Positions 57,391 to 64,000 of a DNA stretch of 64,000 nt are shown piece by piece. The notes beneath the pieces are model-generated. The model searched no databases. It worked only from the letters and a program-made list of their open reading frames with translations, and was not told where the DNA came from. Made by a program: the position numbers and the translations under genes. How positions within the stretch are numbered: the first letter of the stretch is position 1; each line of letters begins with the position of its first letter. The stretch is from NCBI GenBank assembly GCA_965204685.1, contig OZ242004.1:1178001-1242000 (forward strand). The letters run 5' to 3'. The DNA comes from Bin87 sp965204685. GTDB taxonomy: Bacteria > Chloroflexota > Dehalococcoidia > Lucifugimonadales > UBA3495.

Positions 57391-58728
57391 TTACAGAGTG
57401 GAGAGGTAGCGGGAGACCTCGTAGTCGGTGACCTCCGAGCGGTACTCGTCCCACTCCAGTTTTTTGTTCTCGATCAGGCTGTTGAAAACATGGTCGCCCA
57501 GCGCCTCGTAGAGTAACTCGCTGGTCTCCGCCAGGTTGATCGCCTCGCCCAGGCTGGACGGCAGGGTGCGGATGCCCAGGGACTGGCGACGCTGGGGTGA
57601 CATCTCCTGCACGTTGCCCACCACCGGGGCCGGCACCTGGTACTGCTCCTCGATGCCCTTGAGCCCGGCGGCCAGCATCGCGCTGAAGGCCAGGTAGGGG
57701 TTGCACGACGGGTCCGGCGCACGGTACTCGATGCGGATGGACGTTTCCTCCCCCCGCTCGTAGCTGGGCACGCGGATGAGGTCGGAGCGGTTGACGTGGG
57801 TCCACGAGACGTACACCGGCGCTTCGTAGCCGGGAATCAGACGCTTGTAGGAGTTGACCCACTGGTTGGTCACCAGCGTTATCTCCGGCGCGTGGGTGAT
57901 CAGGCCGGCGATGAACTGCTTGCCCAGCATCGACAGGTACTGCTCGTCATCAGCGTCGTAGAACCGGTTGTCCTCCCCGGAGAAGAGCGACTGGTGCAGG
58001 TGCAATCCCGACCCGTTGATGCGAGAAATCGGCTTGGGCATGAAGGTGGCGTACACGTTCTGCAATTGGGCCAGTTCTTTGATGACCAGTTTGGCCGTCA
58101 TCAGGTTGTCGGCCATGGTCAGCGCATCGGTGTACTCCAGGTCGATCTCGTGCTGGCTGGGCGCGCCCTCGTGGTGGGAATACTTCACCGGTATGCCCAT
58201 CTCGGCCAGGTTGAGCACGGTGTCCCGGCGCAGGTCGGAGGCGGGGTAGCTGGAAAGCTGGTCGAAGTAGCCGTCGTGGTCCAGCAGTTCCGGCGCGCCG
58301 GCGCTCTTCAGGTAGAAGAACTCCAGCTCCGCGCCGACGTTGTAGGTGAAGCCCATTTCCGCCGCCTTGTCCAGGTTCCGCCGGAGTACCTGGCGCGGGT
58401 CGCCGGGGAAGGTCTGCCCCCGTGGCTGGCGGATGTCGCAGAACATCCGGGCCACGGCGTTCTGGCGCGGACGCCACGGCAGCAGCGTGAAGGTGGACGG
58501 GTCCGGGTAGGCCCGCATATCGCTCTCGTGGTGGCGGGCGAACCCGTCGATGGCCGAGCCGTCGAAACCCACACCGCGCTCAAGCGCGTCCTCCAGGTCG
58601 TCGGCCGTCACCGCGAACCCCTTCAGCTTGCCCAGGATGTCGGTGAACCACAGGCGGATGAACTTGACGTCGTTGTCCCGCGCGGTACGCAGTACGAAGT
58701 CCCGGGCGGTGGCTGTCTCAGTTGTCAT
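57391..58728 (-). CDS. glnA: Glutamine synthetase type I
   Basis: A 445-residue GSI-alpha-type glutamine synthetase. RDNDVKFIRLWFTDILGKLK opens the beta-grasp domain, FDGSAIDGFARHHESDM follows, and the metal/ATP site has VGAELEFFYLK, SHHEGAPSQHEIDLEY and NGSGLHLHQSLF. The IRIEYRAPDPSCNPYLAFSA segment is the glutamate-site signature. No adenylylation insertion is visible, which fits the short GSI-alpha class. It assimilates ammonia from urease and lies between urtE and ureA. Confidence 0.95.
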   Translation of the reverse strand: MTTETATARDFVLRTARDNDVKFIRLWFTDILGKLKGFAVTADDLEDALERGVGFDGSAIDGFARHHESDMRAYPDPSTFTLLPWRPRQNAVARMFCDIRQPRGQTFPGDPRQVLRRNLDKAAEMGFTYNVGAELEFFYLKSAGAPELLDHDGYFDQLSSYPASDLRRDTVLNLAEMGIPVKYSHHEGAPSQHEIDLEYTDALTMADNLMTAKLVIKELAQLQNVYATFMPKPISRINGSGLHLHQSLFSGEDNRFYDADDEQYLSMLGKQFIAGLITHAPEITLVTNQWVNSYKRLIPGYEAPVYVSWTHVNRSDLIRVPSYERGEETSIRIEYRAPDPSCNPYLAFSAMLAAGLKGIEEQYQVPAPVVGNVQEMSPQRRQSLGIRTLPSSLGEAINLAETSELLYEALGDHVFNSLIENKKLEWDEYRSEVTDYEVSRYLSTL

Positions 58729-58762
58729 GGCTATTCCTCACGTTCGCGTTTTATGACGGGAC

Positions 58763-59491
58763 CTATACCGCCACGTACTCCCGGACCAGGTTGTGGTCCA
58801 GGTCCCTGGCGGCGCCTTCTAGCACGATGGCTCCCTTTTCCATCACGTAGCAGTAGTCGGCGATGCCCAGGGCGAAGTCCAAAAACTGCTCGACCAGCAA
58901 TATGGTCGTCTCGTTCTGCTCCCGCAGCCGGTGCAGCAGTTCCTCAATCTCCTGGACTATGGACGGCTGGATGCCCTCGGTGGGCTCGTCCAGCAGCAGC
59001 AGGGACGGCTGACGCACCAGGGCGCGGGCCAGCGCCAGTTGCTGCTGCTGACCGCCGCTGATGGTGCCGGCGACCTTCTTCGTGTAGGTCTTCAATGCCG
59101 GAAACAGGCCGTACATCTTCTCGACGGCTTCCGGACGCCCCTTCTTGCCGGCGAAGGACTCCAGCCCCATCAGCAGGTTCTCGTGCACCGTCAGGTAGGG
59201 GAAGATGTGCCGGCCCTGCGGCACGTAGCCGAACCCTGCCTTGGCCCGCTGGTGCGGCGCCCATCGCGTCATGGCCGACTGCCCGAACTGGATATGGCCG
59301 GCGTGCGGGTTCAGCAGGCCCATGATCGCCTTGAGCAGCGTGGTTTTGCCCACGCCGTTGCGGCCCATGAGGCACACCACCTGCCCTTCCGGTACGTCCA
59401 ATGCCACGTCGGTCAGCACCAGGCTCTGCCCGTAGCCTACGGACAGGCCCTTGATGGTCAGGAATGGCTCAGGTTGGCGGAACATGGCCAT
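58763..59491 (-). CDS. urtE: Urea ABC transporter ATP-binding protein UrtE
   Basis: A 242-residue LivF-type ATPase. Walker A is MGRNGVGKTTLL, the signature is TISGGQQQQLALARALV, Walker B is SLLLLDEPTEG followed by IQPSIVQEIE, which is characteristic of UrtE. It energises urea import. Last gene of the urt cluster. Confidence 0.93.
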   Translation of the reverse strand: MAMFRQPEPFLTIKGLSVGYGQSLVLTDVALDVPEGQVVCLMGRNGVGKTTLLKAIMGLLNPHAGHIQFGQSAMTRWAPHQRAKAGFGYVPQGRHIFPYLTVHENLLMGLESFAGKKGRPEAVEKMYGLFPALKTYTKKVAGTISGGQQQQLALARALVRQPSLLLLDEPTEGIQPSIVQEIEELLHRLREQNETTILLVEQFLDFALGIADYCYVMEKGAIVLEGAARDLDHNLVREYVAV

Positions 59492-59510
59492 GATGATCTG
59501 TCAGCGATGA

Positions 59511-60383
59511 TCAGTCTGCGGCGACCGGCGCGGCGTGTTCCGCCTCGCGCCGCCCGTTGAGCCGTCCGGCCTGCGGCCGCTGCGACCGGCTGTTGCCCAG
59601 GTACGCCCGGATGACCTCCGGGTCCTGCTGCACGTCTTCCATGGTGCCCTCACTGAGCACCTTGCCCAGGTGCAGCACGGTGACCGTCTGCGCGAACTGC
59701 CGCACGAAGTCCATGTCGTGCTCCACCACCAGCACCGACCGCTCGCCGCCGATGGACTGGAGCAACTCCCCGGTGCGGTCACGCTCGCGGCGGGTCATGC
59801 CGGCCACCGGCTCGTCCAGCAGCAGCAGCTTGGGCTCCTGCACCAGCAGCATGCCGATCTCCAGCCACTGCTTCTCGCCGTGGGATAGCCCGCCGGCGAC
59901 GTCCTGCGCCCGGCGCTGGAGGCCAACTTCCTCCAGCGTGCTCATGATCCGGTCGCCATCCCCGCGCCGCAGCTTGCGCAGCAGCCCGGCGATCCGGCTG
60001 CGGAACCCCAGGGTCACCTCAAGGTTCTGGTACACGGTCAGGCTGGAGAAGATGGCCGGCGTCTGGAATTTACGGCCCACTCCCAGCCGCACCAGTTGGT
60101 ACTCCTGCCGCCGGCTCAAATCCGTGGTGCCGTCGAAGATGATGCGCCCCTTGCTGGGCTTGGACTTGCCCGTGATCACGTCGATCAGCGTCGTCTTGCC
60201 CGCCCCGTTGGGCCCGATGAGAAAGCGCATCTCCCCGTAGCCGATGGCGAAGTTCAGCTCGTCCAGCACGGTGAAGCCGTCGAAGCTCACCGTCAGGTTC
60301 TCCACGGACAGGATGGGCTGGCTCAGGTCCGGCGTCGGGCGCGAGCCGTTGCGCGAGGCTGGGTTGTTCGGATTGCCAATCAT
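59511..60383 (-). CDS. urtD: Urea ABC transporter ATP-binding protein UrtD
   Basis: A 290-residue LivG-type ATPase. VSFDGFTVLDELNFAIGYGE, Walker A LIGPNGAGKTTLIDVITGKS, VGRKFQTPAIFSSLTVYQNL (the FQTP motif seen in UrtD), signature GGLSHGEKQWLEIGMLL and Walker B KLLLLDEPVAGMT. The start at 60383 has GGAG upstream and overlaps the urtC stop by 4 nt. C-terminal tail is basic and variable. Confidence 0.93.
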   Translation of the reverse strand: MIGNPNNPASRNGSRPTPDLSQPILSVENLTVSFDGFTVLDELNFAIGYGEMRFLIGPNGAGKTTLIDVITGKSKPSKGRIIFDGTTDLSRRQEYQLVRLGVGRKFQTPAIFSSLTVYQNLEVTLGFRSRIAGLLRKLRRGDGDRIMSTLEEVGLQRRAQDVAGGLSHGEKQWLEIGMLLVQEPKLLLLDEPVAGMTRRERDRTGELLQSIGGERSVLVVEHDMDFVRQFAQTVTVLHLGKVLSEGTMEDVQQDPEVIRAYLGNSRSQRPQAGRLNGRREAEHAAPVAAD

Positions 60384-61522
60384 CGTGTCGCTCCAGGAAC
60401 CAGGCGGTTGATTGCCCCGCGAACTTGCTCGCGTGACAGCCACCACGGACGTCGCCAGCCCTCGCCGCGCAGCAGGCCCATGATGCCGGTGGGGAACAGC
60501 AGCACCGCCCCGATGAACAGCAGGCCCAGGAAGTATTGCCACACCGCCGGGAACGACTCGCTCAGGCCGCTCTTGGCCCCGTTGACGACCACTGCGCCGA
60601 TCACTGCCCCCAGCAGCACCCCACGTCCGCCCACGGCCACCCAGATGGCGATCTCAATGGACGGCACGATGCCCATCATAGTGGGCGAGATGATGCCCAC
60701 CTGCGGCGTGAACAGCGCGCCGGCCACGCCGGCGATGCCGGCCGACAGCGAGAACACCAGCGTCTTCAGCACGGCGGGGTCGTAGCCGGAGAACCGCACC
60801 CGGTTCTCGTCGTCACGCATGGCCACCAGCAGCCGGCCCAGCCGCGACGAGATCAGCCACCAGCACAGCAGGTAGGCGGCGGTCAGCGCGGCCACGCTGG
60901 CGTAGTACAGGATCAACTGCATCGACGGCGCGTTCAGCGCGTAGCCGAAAATCGTCGTGTAGTTGGTGATGCCGTTGGTGCCGCCGGTGTACGCCTGCTG
61001 GCCGATGAACAGGATGCTGACGATCAGCGCCAGCGCCTGGGTGATCAGCGCGAAGTACACGCCGGTGATGCGGCTGCGGAACACCAGGTATCCCAGCGCG
61101 CCGGCCAGCACCGCCGGCACGACAAAGGTCATGGGTATGGCGAACCAGGCGTACTTGAACGGCGCCCAGAAGAAGGGCAGTTCGGTCAAGCCGCTCCAGA
61201 ACATGAAGTCGGGCAGCTTGCCGCCGGCCGATTCCAGCTTCAGGTACATGGCCATGGCGTACCCGCCCAGTCCAAAGAACACGCCGTGGCCCAGGCTGAG
61301 CATCCCGGCGTAGCCCCAGATCAGGTTCAGGGACAGCGCCAGCATGGCAAAGGTCAGGAACTTGCCCAGCAGCGCGATCCGGAAGTCAGAAAGCACCGTC
61401 GGGGCGACCAGGAGCACCGCCAGCATGATCGCCGGCGCAATCCACGAGCCGATGCGGTCGTGCACCCGGACCGGCGCGGAGGCGTTGCGCACCACGGTGA
61501 TGATGGATGACATGGTCGTCAT
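60380..61522 (-). CDS. urtC: Urea ABC transporter permease UrtC
   Basis: A 380-residue LivM-type permease with about 9-10 hydrophobic segments. NLIWGYAGMLSLGHGVFFGL is the conserved LivM motif; TGVYFALITQALALIVSIL and NRVRFSGYDPAVLKTLVFSL also match. It starts 6 nt after the urtB stop and overlaps urtD by 4 nt. Confidence 0.93.
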   Translation of the reverse strand: MTTMSSIITVVRNASAPVRVHDRIGSWIAPAIMLAVLLVAPTVLSDFRIALLGKFLTFAMLALSLNLIWGYAGMLSLGHGVFFGLGGYAMAMYLKLESAGGKLPDFMFWSGLTELPFFWAPFKYAWFAIPMTFVVPAVLAGALGYLVFRSRITGVYFALITQALALIVSILFIGQQAYTGGTNGITNYTTIFGYALNAPSMQLILYYASVAALTAAYLLCWWLISSRLGRLLVAMRDDENRVRFSGYDPAVLKTLVFSLSAGIAGVAGALFTPQVGIISPTMMGIVPSIEIAIWVAVGGRGVLLGAVIGAVVVNGAKSGLSESFPAVWQYFLGLLFIGAVLLFPTGIMGLLRGEGWRRPWWLSREQVRGAINRLVPGATR

Positions 61523-61528
61523 GGCCCG

Positions 61529-62425
61529 CTACCGTCCCTTGGCCCGCATCAGGCCGGCGGGACGCCATTGCAGGAACAGGATCACCATGGCGAACACCAA
61601 CACCTTGCCGACCACCGCGGTGGTGCCGAACTCCAGCATGGTGTTCAGCATCCCGATGATCAGCGCCGCCAGGATGGTGCCGGGCACCTGCCCCAGCCCG
61701 CCCAGGATCACGACGATGAAGGCGTCCACCACGTAGAACGTGCCCAGGGACGGCCCGATGGGGCCGATCAGCGTCAGCGCGCACCCGGCGATGCCGGCCA
61801 GGCCCGAACCCAGCGCGAAGGTGAAGCTGTCCACCCGCCGCGTTGATACTCCCAGGCTCGCCGCCATTTCCCGGTTCTGCATCACGCCGCGCATCCGGCG
61901 CCCCTCGCTGGAGCGGTACATGTACCAGTAGAGGCCACCAATGCACGCGGTGACCAGCGCTAGGATGAAGACGCGCTTCACGGGCAATACCAGATCGGTC
62001 GTTACCGTGATCGCGCTGCCCAGCCACGGCGGCGCCACCACCTGCACGTTGGGCGCGCCGAATATCGACCGGGCCAACTGCTGCAGGAACAGGCCCACGC
62101 CCCACGTCGCCAGCAGCGTGTCCAGGGGGCGGCGGTACAGGAAACGGATCAGCGCGTTCTCCACCACGTACCCCGCCGCTCCGGCAATCACGAAGGACGC
62201 GGGAATGGCGATCAGGAACGTGACCCCCGACTGCGGGTCGCCGGTGAAGCTGAGCGCCGCCTGCTGCAATGCGTACGTGGTGTACGCGCCGATCATGATG
62301 AACTCGCCGTGGGCCAGGTTGATGACGTTCATCAACCCGAAGGACAGCGCCAGTCCCAATGCGATCAGCAGCAGGATTGAGCTCAGGCTGAGCCCGTTGA
62401 ACAGTTGTAGAGCCCAAACTTCCAT
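61529..62425 (-). CDS. urtB: Urea ABC transporter permease UrtB
   Basis: A 298-residue LivH-type permease with about 8 hydrophobic segments. GLMNVINLAHGEFIMIGAYT is the conserved N-terminal motif, and LDTLLATWGVGLFLQQLARS then IFGAPNVQVV and RRMRGVMQNREMAASLGVST are characteristic of UrtB. Separated from urtA by family A repeat copy 5. Confidence 0.93.
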   Translation of the reverse strand: MEVWALQLFNGLSLSSILLLIALGLALSFGLMNVINLAHGEFIMIGAYTTYALQQAALSFTGDPQSGVTFLIAIPASFVIAGAAGYVVENALIRFLYRRPLDTLLATWGVGLFLQQLARSIFGAPNVQVVAPPWLGSAITVTTDLVLPVKRVFILALVTACIGGLYWYMYRSSEGRRMRGVMQNREMAASLGVSTRRVDSFTFALGSGLAGIAGCALTLIGPIGPSLGTFYVVDAFIVVILGGLGQVPGTILAALIIGMLNTMLEFGTTAVVGKVLVFAMVILFLQWRPAGLMRAKGR

Positions 62426-62489
62426 TTCGTGGCCATAAAGGAGTTTGAGGAGGCGGAGGCGCGGACGTCATCCGCGCCTATGGGTTGTT

Positions 62490-62596
62490 GTCAGAAGCAG
62501 GATTTTCAGGATTTCGGATTTCGGGATTGACAGGATTGCGGTCATCCGGTGGCGGAGAAAACCCAATCCTGTCAATCCTTCAATCCGGCTGCTGAC
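62490..62596. repeat. Family A palindromic intergenic element (copy 5)
   Basis: About 107 bp from GTCAGAAGCAGGATT to AATCCGGCTGCTGAC, with internal GGATTGACAGGATTG pairing with CAATCCTGTCAATCC. It sits between urtA and urtB on their shared transcript and might act as a processing or attenuation hairpin. Confidence 0.85.
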
Positions 62597-62604
62597 AGTT
62601 GATG

Positions 62605-63909
62605 CTACTGGGCCAGCTCCCGCAGGCCGGCGGCCCATTCGTAGCTGTCCAGGTAGGGGTCCGGAACCACCGGCGAGCCGGAGTTCCAGATCTCGTCGAT
62701 CTGCCCGTCGTCGCGCACCGTGCCGATGCGGACGGTCTTGGACACGTGCTGGTTCTCGTTGTGGATGGTCACCATCCCGCCCGGCGCGGCGAACTGGATG
62801 CCCTTGGCGGCTTCCTTGACCGCGGCCACGTCGGTGGACCCGGCCTTTTCAACGGCGGCCTTCCACAGGTACACGCCGAAGTAACCCGCCTCGATGGGGT
62901 CGTCGGTGACGCGGTTCTCGCCGTACTTGGACTTGAACGCGCTGACGAACTTCACGTTTTCCGGCGTGTCAGTGGTCTGGAAGTAGTTCCACGCCACCAG
63001 GTGCCCGGCGATGTTCTCCGCGCCGATGCCGGTGATCTCTTCCTCGGCCACGCTGACCGAAATCGTGGGCAGTTCCTCGGCAGTGATGCCGGCGTCCTTG
63101 AGCTGCTTGAAGAAGGCCACGTTGGAGTCGCCGTTCAGCGTGTTGAACACCACGTCCGGGTCGGCGGCCTTGATCTTGGTGATGACGGTGCTGTACTCGG
63201 TGTGGCCCAGCGGGGTGTACTCCTCGCCCACGGCCTCGATGCCGGCGGCGGCCAACTGCTTGTTGATGATCAGGTTCGACGTGCGCGGGAACACGTAGTC
63301 GGAACCCAGCAGGTAGAACTTGGTCTTGCCCTCGCCCAGCAGGTACTCGATGGCCGGCACGATCTGCTGGTTGGTGGTCGCGCCCGTGTAGAAGATGTTG
63401 GGCGACGTCTCCAGGCCCTCGTACTGCACCGGATAGAACAGCAGCCCGTTGTTGGCCTCGAAGACCGGCAGCATCGCCTTGCGGCTGGCGCTGGTCCATC
63501 CGCCAAAGACCACGGAAACCTCGTCCTCCTGGAGCAGCTTCCGCGCCTTCTCGGCGAAGGTCGGCCAGTCGGACGCGCCGTCCTCGATGACGATCTCCAA
63601 CTGCTTGCCCATCACGCCGCCGCTGGCGTTGATCTCTTCAATGGCCAGCAGTTCGGCGTCGTGCACCGCGGTCTCGCTGATCGACATCGTGCCGGACAGG
63701 GAGTGCAGGATGCCCACCTTGATGGTGTCGGACTCGGCGGCGGGCGCGCTGGCCGGTTGGGATGCGGCAGCGGGTGCGGCCGTGGCGGCCGGTGCCGGGG
63801 GCGGCTCGGAGCCGCAGGCGGCCAGCATCAGGGGCATGATAACGGCGGCCGCGCCAATGAGCGCGAACCGCAGCAAAGCGGGCAGTTTGGCTAAACCGGT
63901 TAGAGACAT
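62605..63909 (-). CDS. urtA: Urea ABC transporter substrate-binding lipoprotein UrtA
   Basis: A 434-residue periplasmic-type binding protein. A lipoprotein signal peptide ends in the lipobox LAAC with Cys32, followed by an Ala/Pro-rich linker of about 25 residues. The mature part starts IKVGILHSLSGTMSISETAV and includes VVFGGWTSASRKAMLPVFEA, GLLFYPVQYEGLETSPNIFY and TGATTNQQIVPAIEYLL, all diagnostic of UrtA. It captures urea outside the membrane. First gene of the urt cluster; its promoter region is at the window edge. Confidence 0.96.
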   Translation of the reverse strand: MSLTGLAKLPALLRFALIGAAAVIMPLMLAACGSEPPPAPAATAAPAAASQPASAPAAESDTIKVGILHSLSGTMSISETAVHDAELLAIEEINASGGVMGKQLEIVIEDGASDWPTFAEKARKLLQEDEVSVVFGGWTSASRKAMLPVFEANNGLLFYPVQYEGLETSPNIFYTGATTNQQIVPAIEYLLGEGKTKFYLLGSDYVFPRTSNLIINKQLAAAGIEAVGEEYTPLGHTEYSTVITKIKAADPDVVFNTLNGDSNVAFFKQLKDAGITAEELPTISVSVAEEEITGIGAENIAGHLVAWNYFQTTDTPENVKFVSAFKSKYGENRVTDDPIEAGYFGVYLWKAAVEKAGSTDVAAVKEAAKGIQFAAPGGMVTIHNENQHVSKTVRIGTVRDDGQIDEIWNSGSPVVPDPYLDSYEWAAGLRELAQ

Positions 63910-64000
63910 CGTGGGTGTTTCCTCCTCTGGAGTGGATTCGCCAACGGCAGGTCGCCGGTGTCGATGCCAAATACGCTAGTCCCACGGTGTTACCGGCAAA

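Noticed and set aside
62599..63894. 431-aa plus-strand ORF opposite urtA
   Set aside because: Antisense shadow of UrtA, which has a complete lipoprotein signal and family motifs.

Overview
The window is a GC-rich (roughly 60-65 percent), gene-dense bacterial chromosome segment. No rRNA or tRNA gene was seen. The content fits an uncultured Chloroflexota of the Dehalococcoidia/SAR202 type. It carries many CaiB/BaiF CoA-transferases, four luciferase-like (FMN/F420) oxidoreductases, acyl-CoA dehydrogenases, SMP-30 lactonases, Uma2 proteins, MidA-type methyltransferases and a urea-nitrogen block. The taxonomic call is an inference from gene content only.

Layout. 1-3.4 kb: a frameshifted DUF4058 gene, a CoA-binding protein, a cupin, a RelE-like toxin with a duplicated partner, and an SMP-30 lactonase. 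3.8-17.2 kb: an NCS2 permease with an extra C-terminal domain, two MidA methyltransferases, a thiolase-like/DUF35 pair, a HAD phosphatase, two CaiB proteins (one a double-domain fusion) and a second SMP-30 protein. 17.2-22.7 kb: an accessory island with a frameshifted BrnT-like toxin, small membrane proteins, a DUF4160/DUF2442 pair set inside a duplicated 5' end of a DNA methyltransferase-Mrr fusion gene, and two tandem small proteins of unknown function. 23-28.4 kb: an MFS exporter, then the housekeeping run tyrA-aroA-gmk-lipA. 28.4-34.8 kb: a HigA antitoxin with a toxin remnant, two LLM oxidoreductases, an aldo/keto reductase, a Gfo/Idh-type oxidoreductase and two Uma2 genes. 34.9-39.2 kb: a second accessory island with a nested, tandemly duplicated TumE-like toxin-antitoxin unit, an IS5-family element that truncates a type III Mod methyltransferase, and another Uma2 gene. 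39.2-44.3 kb: two acyl-CoA dehydrogenases, HEPN/PaREP1-like proteins, a YHS protein and an LLM oxidoreductase. 44.3-50.7 kb: an HTH-NYN protein with a tiny Gly/Arg-rich protein behind a palindromic promoter, a HepT/MNT pair, an alpha/beta hydrolase, a GlcG-like protein, a VapBC-type pair, an aldo/keto reductase and an LLM oxidoreductase.

50.7-64 kb is one functional block on the minus strand: urea ABC importer urtABCDE, then glnA, then urease ureA-B-C-F-G-D. Urea is imported, hydrolysed by urease, and the ammonium is fixed by glutamine synthetase. The block is interrupted by accessory DNA: a palindromic repeat between urtA and urtB, a repeat plus an opposite-strand GIY-YIG-type gene between ureA and ureB, and a Uma2 gene between ureF and ureG. 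No ureE is present.

Two families of inverted-repeat (MITE-like) elements of about 75-135 bp are scattered between genes throughout. At least seven toxin-antitoxin-like loci are present, several of them broken. The best candidates for undescribed biology are the HTH-NYN/Gly-Arg-rich locus at 44.3-45.4 kb, the nested TumE-like duplication at 34.9-35.9 kb, the paired small proteins at 22.1-22.7 kb, and the interspersed palindromic elements.
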